From contig CALQGY020000005.1 of NCBI GenBank assembly GCA_943330235.2, forward strand, positions 1 to 64,000: a stretch of DNA of 64,000 nucleotides. The letters are read 5' to 3'. The stretch comes from Candidatus Kuenenia stuttgartensis. GTDB lineage: Bacteria; Gemmatimonadota; Gemmatimonadetes; Gemmatimonadales; Gemmatimonadaceae. This document shows positions 33,569-43,335 of this stretch, piece after piece. Under the pieces are notes generated by a model. That model did no database searches. It was not told the origin of the DNA and saw nothing but the letters and a program-made list of their open reading frames with translations. The stretch's first letter is position 1. The number at the start of each line of letters is the position of its first letter. The position numbers and the translations under genes were made by a program.

Positions 33569-33585
33569 ACTGCTCTCGGAGCAGT
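33569..33585 (-). terminator. hairpin between ABC1 kinase gene and PAS receptor gene
   Basis: ACTGCTC and GAGCAGT form a 7-bp stem with a 3-nt loop in the 71-bp gap. No T-run follows, so it may attenuate or process the message rather than end it. Confidence 0.35.
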
Positions 33586-33608
33586 GCGAGCAACGCGGCG
33601 TCGCGTCC

Positions 33609-35174
33609 TCATTCCAGCCACACGCGCACATGTTGCGCGTTGTGATGCGATTCGAACAACAGCCCCGGTACGTGGCCCCGACGGGCGGATGCCGCGACGA
33701 TTGCCGCCAGATCCGTCCCCTCAGCCGCCAGTCGCGACCGAAGATCATCCGGCATCAACTCCTCTAACGTATCGGCGCATCGTCCCGGGAACGTGAGCGT
33801 GACTTTGGGATTTCCGTGCTCCGTGACGCGAATTTTCACGAATTCGCACCCCAAGGGGGCTTGAACCGCGGGTTGGAGGGCGGCTGACCCCGTGCGCACG
33901 GTGGTTCGGGCCCGTTCGTACGCCCCCAGCGCCGTTTCCAGCAGCGGCCGGAGCGCCACGGGCGCGTGCAGCGCGCGCGCATAGGCCACCAACCCCTGCC
34001 ACGCCCGCACCACGAAAATCGCCTCCGCGGGGCCGGCGATTCGCACATTCCAGCGGAACTCCCCGAGGGCCTCGCTCATGCGCGGCCCCAGCTCCCAGCG
34101 GTCGAAGTCGAACGGCGCCGAGTCCTTCCACGGGTCCAGCAGGATGCCGGCGAACGCCGGCAGACGCGCTGCCATCGGCTCCATCAGCTCGGCGCGGAAG
34201 CCTAAGTCGACGAAACAGGCCAGATACTCGGCTGGGCGCTCGTCATTGGCGAGCGCCAACCGGAACAGGCGGGCCAGCGCATCGACGAACGATGGCGAGA
34301 GCGCTTTGGTGCACCCGAAGTCGATCACGCCAACCCGGGGCCGGCCCGACTCAAGGCGGAACCGGTAATTGCCCGCGTGCGGATCGGCGTGCAGCAGCCG
34401 GGCGTCAAACACGCTCTCGAGGAAAAACCGGACGAGCGTGTCGAGCGTCTGGGCGCGCTGCGTCAGGGACCACGCACGCGTCACGGGAAATGCGTCGCCG
34501 GCCAGCCACGTCATGGTGAGCACGCGCGCGTTCGAATGGCTGCGCACGACTTCGGGGATCTCGAGACGCGGGACGTAGGTGGCCAGCGGCGCCACCCGCT
34601 CGAGGGTAGTTGCCTCGTGGGCGTAGTCCAATTCGCCCGCGAGCATACTGCCGATTTCCTGGCGATACGCCGCCATGTCGAATCCGCGACCGAGGCCGCC
34701 GAAGGGCAGGGTCAGCCACTCCAGCGCCCCGAGGTCCAGCCCGACCGCGTCACCGATGCCGGGATACTGAATTTTGACCGCAACCGAGCGCCCGTCATGG
34801 AGCGTGGCGCGATGCACCTGCCCGATGGACGCGGCGATGCCGAACGGGGAGAAGAAGGCAAAGTGCTGATCGAGCGAGCCACCCAGCGCCTCCTCGACAA
34901 TGGCCTGCACCGTGGCCAGCGGCAGCGCCGCCCCCGACTCCGTCAACGACGAGAACCCGACCTCGACGGAGTCGTCGCGGTCGAGTTCCCCGAGGCTCAT
35001 GACCTGCCCGATCTTCTGGGGCAGGCCATGCAATCCGCCCAGGCGGTCGAGAATACGCTGCCGAACCGCCGGGTCGGTCGCCCCGGCCCGCGCGCGCACC
35101 AGATCCGCTGAGAGCCCGGCCAACTGGGCCCCTCGTTTGACGGCTCCAGCCACGCGCGCACGCCGAGTGCTCAT
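33609..35174 (-). CDS. ABC1/AarF-family (UbiB-like) protein kinase-like protein
   Basis: The 521-residue protein has the family motifs in order: KxGQ ([18 protein letters not shown]), the Ala-rich loop and lysine ([20 protein letters not shown], then VAVKIQYPG), the catalytic loop [13 protein letters not shown] and the metal motif [13 protein letters not shown]1 kinases usually act in quinone synthesis. The C-terminal 100 residues are not recognised. Here it lies between two chemoreceptor genes, two bases after the globin receptor gene, so it is transcribed with the chemotaxis operon. No link to motility is known to me. Confidence 0.88.
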   Translation of the reverse strand: MSTRRARVAGAVKRGAQLAGLSADLVRARAGATDPAVRQRILDRLGGLHGLPQKIGQVMSLGELDRDDSVEVGFSSLTESGAALPLATVQAIVEEALGGSLDQHFAFFSPFGIAASIGQVHRATLHDGRSVAVKIQYPGIGDAVGLDLGALEWLTLPFGGLGRGFDMAAYRQEIGSMLAGELDYAHEATTLERVAPLATYVPRLEIPEVVRSHSNARVLTMTWLAGDAFPVTRAWSLTQRAQTLDTLVRFFLESVFDARLLHADPHAGNYRFRLESGRPRVGVIDFGCTKALSPSFVDALARLFRLALANDERPAEYLACFVDLGFRAELMEPMAARLPAFAGILLDPWKDSAPFDFDRWELGPRMSEALGEFRWNVRIAGPAEAIFVVRAWQGLVAYARALHAPVALRPLLETALGAYERARTTVRTGSAALQPAVQAPLGCEFVKIRVTEHGNPKVTLTFPGRCADTLEELMPDDLRSRLAAEGTDLAAIVAASARRGHVPGLLFESHHNAQHVRVWLE

Positions 35175-35176
35175 GC

Positions 35177-37387
35177 TTAGATCTTGAAGCGTCGCACGAG
35201 ATCCTGCAGTTCCGTCGCCATGCGGCTCAACTCGCTGGAGGCGCGGAGGGAATCGGAGGCTCCGTGCGACGTGCTCGATGCCGCCTGCGCCACACCGGTG
35301 ATGTTCTGGGCGATCTCGGACGAGCCCTTGGCCGCCTCGCTCACGTTGCGCGCCATTTCGTTCGTCGTGGCTGTCTGCTCCTCGACCGCGCTCGCGATGG
35401 TGGTCTGCAAGTCGGCGATCTGGCCGATGATCTCGCCGATTTCCCGGATGCCGCGCACCGAGCCGGCGGTATCGAGCTGAATCGCTTCGATCTTCTGGCT
35501 GATGTCCTCGGTGGCCTTGGCCGTTTCCTTCGCGAGTTCCTTCACTTCGTTGGCCACGACCGCGAAGCCCTTTCCGGCTTCACCGGCACGCGCCGCTTCG
35601 ATGGTCGCATTGAGCGCGAGCAGGTTGGTCTGCTGCGCGATGGACGTGATGACCTTGATGACCTTGCCGATCTCGGAGCTGGACAAGCCGAGCTTCGACA
35701 CGATCAAGTTGGTGCTTTCGGCCACGCGCACCGCGTTCTCGGCCACCTTCGAGGCATTGGCCGCGCTGCCCGCGATCTCGCGGATGCTGGCGCCCATCTC
35801 TTCGGTACCCGTGGCGACGGTGACGACGTTGCGGCTCACCTGCTCTGAGGCGGCCGACACGACGTTGGCCTGCGCGCTCGTCTCTTCCGCGTTGGCGCTC
35901 ATCTGCTGGCTGACGGCGGTGAGTTCTTCCGACGCCGCGGCCAGCGCACTGGCGTTGCCGCCGATGGCGCGCATGCTCCCGCGGAGATCGGTGATGAAGC
36001 GCTCCAGCGCCTCACCCATCTGGCCGATCGCGTCGGTGCCGCGCACGGTGACTTCGCGCGTCAGGTCGCCACTCGCCGCGGCGTTCACCACCTGCAGCAT
36101 GGCATCAACCTTCAGACGCAGCTCTTCGGCGGCCCGCTGTTCGCGCGCCGTCGCTTCCTGCACCTGCTGCTCCGTTTCGAGCTGCTTGGTGATGACCGAC
36201 CAGCTCACCATCGGGCCGAGGTACTCGCCCTGCGCGCTGTAGATCGCGCTGGCGCGCAGATCAAGCGTCTCGGGGCCGAGCTGGATGTGCGCCTGGTGCG
36301 GCAGGTTGCGCGGATCTCGCAGGATGCGGCGCTGGTGGGCCGGATCCTTGTGGAAGATATCGATGCTCGCGCCAAGCACCTGATCGGCGCGGATCGGCAT
36401 GAGATGCTCGATGGTCTTGAGCGTGGCGCGCGAGGCCGGATTGAGATACGTGATGTTGAGATCGGTGTCCGTCATCATGAGGTTGATGGGCACGTTCTCC
36501 ATCATGCTCATCACGCGCTCGAGGCCCGCTTCGGTCTTGATCTTCTCCGTGATGACTTCCCACGTGATCATCGGGCCGACGTACGTGCCCGCGTCATCGT
36601 AGATGGCCGTCGCGAGGAGGTCCAACGTCTCGGGGCCGAGATGAATCTGCGCGCGGTGCGGCAGGTTCTTCGGATCGCGGAGGATGCGCCGCTGCAGGTC
36701 GGGGTCCTTGTGGAACACGTCGATGCACTCGCCGACCATCTTGTCCACCGGCACGGCCATGTACTGCTGCAAGGTGCGCAGCGTGCGGATGGACGCCGGG
36801 TTGATGTACGTGATCAAGAGATCCGTGTCGGACGAGATCACGTTGATGGGCACATTCTCCAGCATCGCGCGGCTCAGCGCGTCGCCGGTGGCGGCGGGCT
36901 TGGCGGACGCGCGGGAGGCAGCGGTACGATCGGCGGGGGCAGCGCGACGCGCCGCCGCGGCAGGGCGCTTGGAAGCGGTAGTCACGATCTGCTCCGAAAG
37001 AGGGGCCACCAACGCGATGACCCGGGTAATGAGTGCCTTCGGCACTCCGAGTGCGGCGAGAGTATCAGTGAGGTGCTGGGCCACGCGGGCGAAATGGCGC
37101 GCTTCGATGGGCAGCTTCGCATGCGCGATGTCCATGCCCTTGCCCTTGTAGATCGCCGGGCCGCCGAGTGCCTGCGTGAAGAACTCGGTGTTGCGCTTGC
37201 GGAGCCAGCCCATGTTCGTCGTCGCGAAGAACGGGGCGAGCGTCTCGTCGGCCAGCACGCGCTCGTAGAACTGTCCCACGACGGCGTCAATCGCAGCGGC
37301 GCCACCCAGGGTGTCATACAGGGACGGCTCCGTGGTGCTCGGTGCCGCCGCTGCGCGCTTTCGCGCGGCCGCAGGAGTTACAGGCAT
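35177..37387 (-). CDS. globin-coupled soluble chemoreceptor (truncated haemoglobin-PAS-PAS-MCP)
   Basis: Residues 22-138 match a group I truncated haemoglobin: [20 protein letters not shown] with B10-type Tyr41, and [18 protein letters not shown] with proximal His89. Two PAS-like domains follow (about 170-295 and 300-420, each with ENVPIN, a TYINPAS/TYLNPAS motif and LGPETLDL). A HAMP-like linker ([20 protein letters not shown]) leads to the MCP signalling domain ([20 protein letters not shown]). There is no membrane helix, so it is a cytoplasmic receptor likely to sense O2, NO or CO. ATG 37387 overlaps the upstream gene by 10 bases. Confidence 0.93.
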   Translation of the reverse strand: MPVTPAAARKRAAAAPSTTEPSLYDTLGGAAAIDAVVGQFYERVLADETLAPFFATTNMGWLRKRNTEFFTQALGGPAIYKGKGMDIAHAKLPIEARHFARVAQHLTDTLAALGVPKALITRVIALVAPLSEQIVTTASKRPAAAARRAAPADRTAASRASAKPAATGDALSRAMLENVPINVISSDTDLLITYINPASIRTLRTLQQYMAVPVDKMVGECIDVFHKDPDLQRRILRDPKNLPHRAQIHLGPETLDLLATAIYDDAGTYVGPMITWEVITEKIKTEAGLERVMSMMENVPINLMMTDTDLNITYLNPASRATLKTIEHLMPIRADQVLGASIDIFHKDPAHQRRILRDPRNLPHQAHIQLGPETLDLRASAIYSAQGEYLGPMVSWSVITKQLETEQQVQEATAREQRAAEELRLKVDAMLQVVNAAASGDLTREVTVRGTDAIGQMGEALERFITDLRGSMRAIGGNASALAAASEELTAVSQQMSANAEETSAQANVVSAASEQVSRNVVTVATGTEEMGASIREIAGSAANASKVAENAVRVAESTNLIVSKLGLSSSEIGKVIKVITSIAQQTNLLALNATIEAARAGEAGKGFAVVANEVKELAKETAKATEDISQKIEAIQLDTAGSVRGIREIGEIIGQIADLQTTIASAVEEQTATTNEMARNVSEAAKGSSEIAQNITGVAQAASSTSHGASDSLRASSELSRMATELQDLVRRFKI

Positions 37388-37875
37388 TTTTGTGAAACCT
37401 GACGAAGGGAATCGGAAGGAGCGGACGGCAGCGCCGCTGTCCGCACCACGCACGCCACTGGGCGGGCGGCACTGCTGGCGACCATCGGCGCGACGGGCGC
37501 CGGAGCCGGCTTGGAGGCCACAAAGAACGCGGTCCCGTAGTTGAGCAGCCGGAAGACACCGAAGGTGATGCCGAGGCGCTTGTGCGTGAGGCGCAACTTC
37601 GCCTTGCCGCGAATGAGTCCGAAGCCGAGCGACAGCATCGCGATGTAGCAGACCACAACCGTCAACGAGATGCCCGCATGCACCAGCACGATGGGGCGAA
37701 TGCTCTTCACCACCGTTTCCACCGCGTGCCGGTTGATCTCGATCCACAGCACCAGCGAGATGTCCGCCACGAAGCAGGCGATCATGATGGGCACATGAAA
37801 CCGCGGGTTGCGTCGGCGGAAATAGAGCCCTGCAATGATGCCCAACAGGACGAGCGTCGAGAGGATGTGGAGCAT
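37378..37875 (-). CDS. four-helix membrane protein with conserved-looking histidines
   Basis: The 165-residue protein has four hydrophobic helices in the first 120 residues ([52 protein letters not shown] and a last segment near 102-120). Histidines 27, 50, 66 and 98 lie at or near helix ends, a layout seen in small haem-b or redox membrane proteins (DUF420/YozB-like), but the family was not established. The C-terminal 40 residues are Ala/Pro-rich. It is packed between cheW (1-bp gap) and the globin receptor (10-base overlap), which suggests a role in the receptor's redox or haem biology. Confidence 0.6.
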   Translation of the reverse strand: MLHILSTLVLLGIIAGLYFRRRNPRFHVPIMIACFVADISLVLWIEINRHAVETVVKSIRPIVLVHAGISLTVVVCYIAMLSLGFGLIRGKAKLRLTHKRLGITFGVFRLLNYGTAFFVASKPAPAPVAPMVASSAARPVACVVRTAALPSAPSDSLRQVSQKCL

Positions 37876-37876
37876 A

Positions 37877-38326
37877 TCAGTTCACCAAGGCGGCAGAGGC
37901 GTCGGGCGCGGCAGTCAGCGCGCTGTCGAGGATGAGGAGCAGTTGGCCATTGAGCTTGTAGACGCCGCGGATGAGCGCGCGGGCGTCGCCCTGCAGGGTG
38001 TCGGGCACGCGTTCGAACGCGGACTCGTTCACTTCGATGACATCGCCGATTTCATCGACCAGGAGGCTGATCGCGCCATCGTCGGTGCGCATCACGACGT
38101 TCATCGGATCGCGATCGGCGTCGCGCTCGGGCAAGCCAAGGCGGCGACGCATGTCAATCGCCGTCACGATCTGTCCGCGCAGGTTGATGAGGCCACGTAC
38201 GGCGGGCGAGGCCAGCGGCACCGGCGTCATCTCGAGCGTGCGCATCACTTCCTGCACTTTATGCACGTCGATGCCCAGATAGAGCGAGCCAACCCAGAAC
38301 GTGCAGTACTGCGTGACATCAGCCAT
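37877..38326 (-). CDS. cheW: chemotaxis coupling protein CheW
   Basis: CheW links receptors to CheA. The 149-residue protein has the CheW fold: QYCTFWVGSLYLGIDVHKVQ, PAVRGLINLRGQIVTAIDMR, and the GAISLLVDEIGDVIEV strand. ATG 38326 overlaps the end of cheA by eight bases; a start eight codons further upstream is possible. Confidence 0.95.
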   Translation of the reverse strand: MADVTQYCTFWVGSLYLGIDVHKVQEVMRTLEMTPVPLASPAVRGLINLRGQIVTAIDMRRRLGLPERDADRDPMNVVMRTDDGAISLLVDEIGDVIEVNESAFERVPDTLQGDARALIRGVYKLNGQLLLILDSALTAAPDASAALVN

Positions 38327-40685
38327 GGAGCGCGACCTCGCGAGATTCAATTGGCGTGCTGGTGGCGAGGAAGTCTTCTTCTACACCGTGAACGAGGCGA
38401 CGGATGTCGAGGATGTCCGTCACCTTGTCCTGGATTACGGCAGAGCCGAGCACGGTACCGGCGCGACGCCGGCGTTGCACGTTGACCGTGCTCTCTACAA
38501 TGTCGAGAATCTGATCGACCACGAGGCCGACGTACTGATCTTCATGCGCGTAGACGATGACCTGCAACAGGTCGGTGTCGTTCGCGGTGGAGGTGACCCC
38601 CTCCAGCACGGTCGCCAGTCGCACCAGCGGCATGATGCGATCGCGGTATTGCACGACGTCATACCGACCGGTGTGCTCGACCATGTTGGGTGAAAATTCT
38701 TCCAGGCGCGCAATCTCCGAGAGCGGCAGCGCCATGCGGTGCGATCCGCCGAAGCCGAACAGCAGCAACGTCTGGGTGGGCTCACCGGCCGTGCGCGTTT
38801 CCGCACGCTGTTCGGCGGCGGCACGGTCGCGGTCGTGATTGGCGAGCAACCCGGCGCGCTGCGCGAGGCCGTGCACGTCGAGAATGAGGGCCACACGGCC
38901 ATCGCCCATGATGGTCGCGCCGGCAAACGCCGAGATGCTCTTGATCAGCTTGCCCAGCGGCTTGACGACGATCTCTTCGGTGTCGTTGATCTGATCCACC
39001 ACGAGGCCGAACGGAATGCCGTCTGTCTGCAGGATGACGATGTTGAGTGCGTCTTCCGACGCACCGGCCTCGTTGGGCCACGGTGTGTGCGCGCGTCCGA
39101 GGATGTGATTCAAGCGCACCAACGGCAGCAGCTTGCCGCGCAGACGATACACCGGCGAGTCGTAGATCATCTCCACGCGCTGGCGGGCTTCCTCTGCTTC
39201 CAGCCGCACGAGCTCCAGCAGGCTCACCTGCGGAATCGCGAAGCGATCACCACCGGAGCCGACGATCAGCCCGGGGATGATGGCCAGCGTGAGCGGAATC
39301 TTGATGCGCAGCGTCGTGCCGACACCCTGCGTGCTGGTGACGTCGACCGTGCCGCCGATCTTTTCGATGTTGGTCTTCACCACGTCCATGCCGACACCGC
39401 GGCCGGAGACGTTGGTGATCTTGGCCGCCGTCGAGAAGCCGGGGGCGAAAATGAGGTGGAGTGCTTCGCGATCGCTGAGCCGCGCCGCCGCTTCGGCCGT
39501 CAGCAAGCCCTTCTCGATCGCCTTGTTGCGCAGCCGCGCCGGGTCGATGCCCGCGCCGTCATCGATGATCTCGATGTTGACCTGGCCGCCTTCGTGGAAC
39601 GCGCGCAGCACCAGCCGCCCTTCGGGGCTCTTGTCGTTCATGACGCGGTCGCGCGGTGACTCGATGCCGTGATCAATCGAGTTGCGCACGATGTGCGTCA
39701 GGGGATCCTTGATGGCCTCGATGATGGTCTTGTCGAGCTCCGTCTCGGCGCCCTCCATAACCATCGTGACCTGCTTGCCACACGTGACCGCGAGATCGCG
39801 GACCACGCGCGGGAACTTGCTCCAGACATTGCCGATCGGCTGCATGCGGGTCTTCATCACGCCTTCCTGCAACTCGGACGTGATGAGATTCAGGCGCTGC
39901 GTGGTGCCGACCAGTGCGCTGTCCGCGTTCGACGCGGTGCACTGCAGGATCTGATTGCGCGCGAGTACCAGCTCGCCCACCAGATTCATGAGGCGATCCA
40001 ACAGCGACACGTCCACGCGAATACTGCTGTCGGCCACATGCGACGCGCGGGCATCCTGCTGCGTGTCCAATGCTTCCTTCACCGAACTGGCGGAGGTCAC
40101 GCCGCGGGCAACCAGAATCTCGCCGACGCGCGCCTCGACGCCGCTCTCCTGCTCCTGCATCGCGGCTGCCACATCGCCTTCGTTGACGTGCCCTTGTTCC
40201 ACCAGAATGTCGCCAATCCGACGCGCGGGGGTGTGGCTTTGTCCGACGCTCATCGCAACGTCCGGACGCGCGACCAGCGTTTCGGTGGCGGTGCCGTCGG
40301 TGAGCGCGGTCAGGCGGGCGATCAGCGCACTGTGATCGGTATCGCGCTCCTTGCCCTCGGCCTCGATGTCGTTGAGCATGCCGCGCACCGCGTCGATCAT
40401 CGACAGCAGCGTGGAGGTCAGCTCGGGCGAAATGCCGATCGCCCCGTCACGGACCTTCGACAGGAGGTTCTCGCCGACGTGCGCCACGGATTCGAGCGTG
40501 CCGAATCCGAGGAAGCCACAGGTGCCCTTGATGGTGTGTACGCATCGAAAGACACGCCCGATCAACTCCGGGCTGGACCCTCGGCTTTCCAACTCGATCA
40601 GGTCCCGATCCAACTGATCAAGTCCCTCGTAGCTTTCGACGAGGAACTCGTTGAGGATCTCATTGGACTCGTTGTCGTCCGACAT
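38319..40685 (-). CDS. cheA: chemotaxis histidine kinase CheA with MshEN-like insert
   Basis: The 788-residue protein has an Hpt domain with the phosphorylated histidine (VFRCVHTIKGTCGFLGFGTL, His50). Residues 156-209 carry two tandem 24-residue motifs of the form R(I/V)G(D/E)ILVxxG followed by AxxxQ, resembling GspE_N/MshEN domains. Then come the dimerisation domain, the ATPase (NSIDHGIESPRDR; GRGVGMDVVKTNIEKIGGTV) and two CheW-like domains (VSLLELVRLEAEEARQRVEM; MALPLSEIARLEEFSPNMV). The CheY-binding P2 region seems replaced by the MshEN-like insert. It heads the chemotaxis operon. Confidence 0.94.
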   Translation of the reverse strand: MSDDNESNEILNEFLVESYEGLDQLDRDLIELESRGSSPELIGRVFRCVHTIKGTCGFLGFGTLESVAHVGENLLSKVRDGAIGISPELTSTLLSMIDAVRGMLNDIEAEGKERDTDHSALIARLTALTDGTATETLVARPDVAMSVGQSHTPARRIGDILVEQGHVNEGDVAAAMQEQESGVEARVGEILVARGVTSASSVKEALDTQQDARASHVADSSIRVDVSLLDRLMNLVGELVLARNQILQCTASNADSALVGTTQRLNLITSELQEGVMKTRMQPIGNVWSKFPRVVRDLAVTCGKQVTMVMEGAETELDKTIIEAIKDPLTHIVRNSIDHGIESPRDRVMNDKSPEGRLVLRAFHEGGQVNIEIIDDGAGIDPARLRNKAIEKGLLTAEAAARLSDREALHLIFAPGFSTAAKITNVSGRGVGMDVVKTNIEKIGGTVDVTSTQGVGTTLRIKIPLTLAIIPGLIVGSGGDRFAIPQVSLLELVRLEAEEARQRVEMIYDSPVYRLRGKLLPLVRLNHILGRAHTPWPNEAGASEDALNIVILQTDGIPFGLVVDQINDTEEIVVKPLGKLIKSISAFAGATIMGDGRVALILDVHGLAQRAGLLANHDRDRAAAEQRAETRTAGEPTQTLLLFGFGGSHRMALPLSEIARLEEFSPNMVEHTGRYDVVQYRDRIMPLVRLATVLEGVTSTANDTDLLQVIVYAHEDQYVGLVVDQILDIVESTVNVQRRRRAGTVLGSAVIQDKVTDILDIRRLVHGVEEDFLATSTPIESREVALHG

Positions 40686-40932
40686 AGGGCTGCTCCGACC
40701 ACCTGCTGCGGACCAGTGTGCCGACGCAGTTGGCGCCTGGCCTGGTACGCGAACTCCGGGAGCGCTCAGAATCGGCGAGGCCGATCTTCCTACTCTCCCG
40801 GTGTCGAGGCTGCGTCGCCGCGAACGATTCCGCTTCCAACATCAACTGCTCTGAATTGTCGACGTGGTGCCACAAATACTTGAATGGCGATTGGACTCCG
40901 AGTCTCGACCCGGCCGGCCTCCCCCATCCGTC
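40686..40932 (-). promoter_or_regulatory. cheA upstream region (247 bp, no gene)
   Basis: This gap lies between fliOP and cheA on the minus strand and should hold the che promoter unless che is read through from fliOP. A dyad ATCGGC-GAG-GCCGAT lies at 40771-40785; on the minus strand it contains GCCGATTC, similar to a sigma-28 -10 box, but no TAAA is found 15 bp before it. No convincing sigma-54 site is visible. Confidence 0.35.
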
Positions 40933-42822
40933 CTACTTAAAACTCTGGACCAGGCTGCTGATCGTGAGGCTCCAGCCGTCCACCAGGACGAAGAGCAGCA
41001 GCTTGAAGGGCAGGGAAATCATGGCCGGTGGCAGCATGAACATGCCCATGCTCATCAGGACCGAGGCCACGACGGCGTCGATGATAATGAACGGTAGGTA
41101 GATCGCAAAGCCGATCTGGAAGGCCGTCCGCAGCTCGCTGGCGACAAAGGCCGACATCAGGACATGCAGCGGCACGTCGTCCACCGTATTCGGGCGGGGC
41201 AGACGGCTCATCTCGATGAACGTGGCCAGGTCGGACTCGCGGGTCTGCTTGAGCATGAACTCGCGCATCGGGACCACGCCGGTCTTCATCATCTCGACCT
41301 GCGTCATCTTGCCGTCCAGCCACGGGGTGATCGCCCGATTGTTCACTTCGCTCAGCGTCGGCGCCATCACAAACCCGGTCAAGAGAAGCGCCATCGCGCC
41401 CAGCAGCTGGGCAGGGGGCGCGCTCTGGGTGCCCATGGCCTGCTTCAGAAAGTGCAACACGATCAGAATCCGAGTAAAGCCCGTCATCATCAGCAGCAGC
41501 GTCGGGAGGAGCGTCAGCAGCCCCATCATGACCACGATGCCGACCGTGCCGTTCAGCCGGAGGCCGCCGTCCTTCTCGTCGCCCAGCTTCACATCCATCT
41601 GCGGCAGGAGGCGCATGATCGCTTCGTCCGCACCAACCGGCGCGGTGGCCGCGGTCCCGGCCCGCGGGTTCTTGGCGGAAATGGCCGTGGAGTCCACCTG
41701 CATTTGCGACATGGGCCGACGCGAGGTCGCCCCACCGGGGGTCACCGACGCGCCGTTGCCCTGACGAGGCGGCACGGCGGACTGCGCGGCAGGCTGCGCG
41801 GTCGTCGGTGCGCCCTGGGCGCCGGGGGCGCGCATCGAGGGGGGCGTTGACAGCGTCGGGGCCGCGGGGGCCACCGGCGAGGTTTGCGGCGGAAGGGGGG
41901 TCGCGCCACCGGCACCGGCCGGGAGTGCGGGCAACGGCAACGTCTGCGGGGCCGTGGCGGCCGTTGCCGGACGCACGGTGGGCGCGACGGTCGGCGCGGC
42001 GGTCACCGGCGCGGCGGTCACCGGCGCGGCGGTCGGCACCGGCCGTGGGATCGTCGTCTGCGGTGTCGGCGGCGGCGTCGGCGGCGCAGCCTGCGCATGC
42101 AGCGGCGCGGCCGAGGCGGCCAGCACCACGGCGCCAACCAATACGGCGAGGCGGGTGGCGCCACCCATGGCGCTCCCGAGAATCGTGCGGAAGTCGAGGT
42201 CGGGCGTCGCGACGAGGCGCGTCGTCGGCGGCCCGTACGACAGGGGCTGCCCACTGCGCATGGTCGGCGGCGCCGTCAGAAAGGACGGGATCTCCCCGTA
42301 GTCACGCGGGCTGTACGGCTGCGTCGCGTTCATGACCGGTGCGGTCAGGGCGGACGTCGTCATCGTGGGGGCGTAGCTGGCCGAGGTCGCGGCGGCGGCG
42401 CTCACGGGCTCGCTCGCGGGGCTCACAACCGTGGCGGTGGCCACCGTGGTCACGTCCGCGGCGCGCGGGGCGCGGCCGCGCTGCAAGAAGCGCGAGAACG
42501 ACGCTGCGGCTTCGTTGCTGGATTCCATCGGCGTCGGGATCTGGCTGCTGGCGATCACGCGCTGCCGATCAATCTCGTCCAGCTCAAACAACGGTCGCAC
42601 GCCACCCTCGCCCACCGAAACGGCCATCACCTTCTCTCCGACGCGGATCACCGCCAGCCCAGTCTTCGGGCCCAGCGGAATGCGCTGCACGACTTCCACC
42701 ACCACCCGCGTCTTGGCGGTCAGTGACAGCTTGCCCCAGCGCTTGAGCGCCCAAAGACAGAGCGCACCAAGACCGAGCACGAAGGCGAGTGCGGCGACAA
42801 CGCCGAGGGAAGCGAGCAGCAT
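40933..42822 (-). CDS. fliP: FliO-FliP fusion, flagellar export apparatus
   Basis: One uninterrupted frame of 629 codons encodes two proteins that are usually separate. Residues 1-90 are FliO-like: a membrane helix (about 3-27) and RIPLGPKTGLAVIRVGEKVM followed by VSVGEGGVRPLFELDE. Residues 91-215 are a low-complexity linker. Residues 219-245 look like a complete signal peptide (MGGATRLAVLVGAVVLAASA ending PLHAQA). A Pro/Ala/Thr linker follows, and FliP occupies about 400-629 (LLPTLLLMMTGFTRILIVLH; YLPFIIIDAVVASVLMSMGM). ATG 42168 (Met219) has GGGAG just upstream, so a separate FliP might also be made. Confidence 0.93.
   Translation of the reverse strand: MLLASLGVVAALAFVLGLGALCLWALKRWGKLSLTAKTRVVVEVVQRIPLGPKTGLAVIRVGEKVMAVSVGEGGVRPLFELDEIDRQRVIASSQIPTPMESSNEAAASFSRFLQRGRAPRAADVTTVATATVVSPASEPVSAAAATSASYAPTMTTSALTAPVMNATQPYSPRDYGEIPSFLTAPPTMRSGQPLSYGPPTTRLVATPDLDFRTILGSAMGGATRLAVLVGAVVLAASAAPLHAQAAPPTPPPTPQTTIPRPVPTAAPVTAAPVTAAPTVAPTVRPATAATAPQTLPLPALPAGAGGATPLPPQTSPVAPAAPTLSTPPSMRAPGAQGAPTTAQPAAQSAVPPRQGNGASVTPGGATSRRPMSQMQVDSTAISAKNPRAGTAATAPVGADEAIMRLLPQMDVKLGDEKDGGLRLNGTVGIVVMMGLLTLLPTLLLMMTGFTRILIVLHFLKQAMGTQSAPPAQLLGAMALLLTGFVMAPTLSEVNNRAITPWLDGKMTQVEMMKTGVVPMREFMLKQTRESDLATFIEMSRLPRPNTVDDVPLHVLMSAFVASELRTAFQIGFAIYLPFIIIDAVVASVLMSMGMFMLPPAMISLPFKLLLFVLVDGWSLTISSLVQSFK
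41992..42037. repeat. 15-bp tandem repeat in fliOP linker
   Basis: GGCGCGGCGGTCACC and close variants repeat about three times, encoding Val-Thr-Ala-Ala-Pro units in the linker between the internal signal peptide and the FliP domain. Confidence 0.8.
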
Positions 42823-42906
42823 GGGTCAGGTCAGTGAGACGAGGCGAAACAACTCAGGTGGTCGGCGGCACGTAGTCCGACACGAGGCAGCAGGACGGCG
42901 TCGACA

Positions 42907-43335
42907 TCACGCGATCTGCTGGTTGGCGGCGTTGCCCGTGGTCACAATGCGCGTGATGCGCACGCCGAAATGTTCGCCGAGCACGACCACTTCCCCCTCG
43001 GCAAAGCGGCGATCGCCCACGTAGATGTCAATCGGCTCGCCAGCCAGGCGGTCCAACTGGATCACCGAGCCGCGTCCGAGGCGCAGCAGCTCCTGCACCG
43101 TCATCGTGGTCCGCCCCAGCTCGATCGAGATCGGGAGCGTGAGGTCCAGCAGCATGCTGATCGGCACTTCGCTGCTGTTGAGCATGGTCTGCTCAAAGTC
43201 GGTGAACTGCGGCGCACGCGGCGCCGGGGCTTCCGGCGCGGGTTCGCTGGCGAGAGACGAGAGCGGCTGACCGGCAGCCTTGGCCGCTTTGGCGCTGGCG
43301 ACCAGCGCCTCGATCTCGGCGGGATTCATGCTCAT
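42907..43335 (-). CDS. fliN: flagellar motor switch protein FliN
   Basis: FliN forms the lower C-ring. The 142-residue protein has an Ala/Pro-rich N-terminal third and a C-terminal SpoA domain (LLDLTLPISIELGRTTMTVQ, ELLRLGRGSVIQLDRLAGEP, then VDI-type IDIYVGDRRFAEGEVVV). It overlaps fliM by four bases. The 84-bp gap to fliOP has no evident signal. Confidence 0.95.
   Translation of the reverse strand: MSMNPAEIEALVASAKAAKAAGQPLSSLASEPAPEAPAPRAPQFTDFEQTMLNSSEVPISMLLDLTLPISIELGRTTMTVQELLRLGRGSVIQLDRLAGEPIDIYVGDRRFAEGEVVVLGEHFGVRITRIVTTGNAANQQIA

Noticed and set aside
40769-40776. GCCGATTC on the minus strand as a sigma-28 promoter of cheA
   Set aside because: No TAAA at the required distance; the match is part of a simple dyad.
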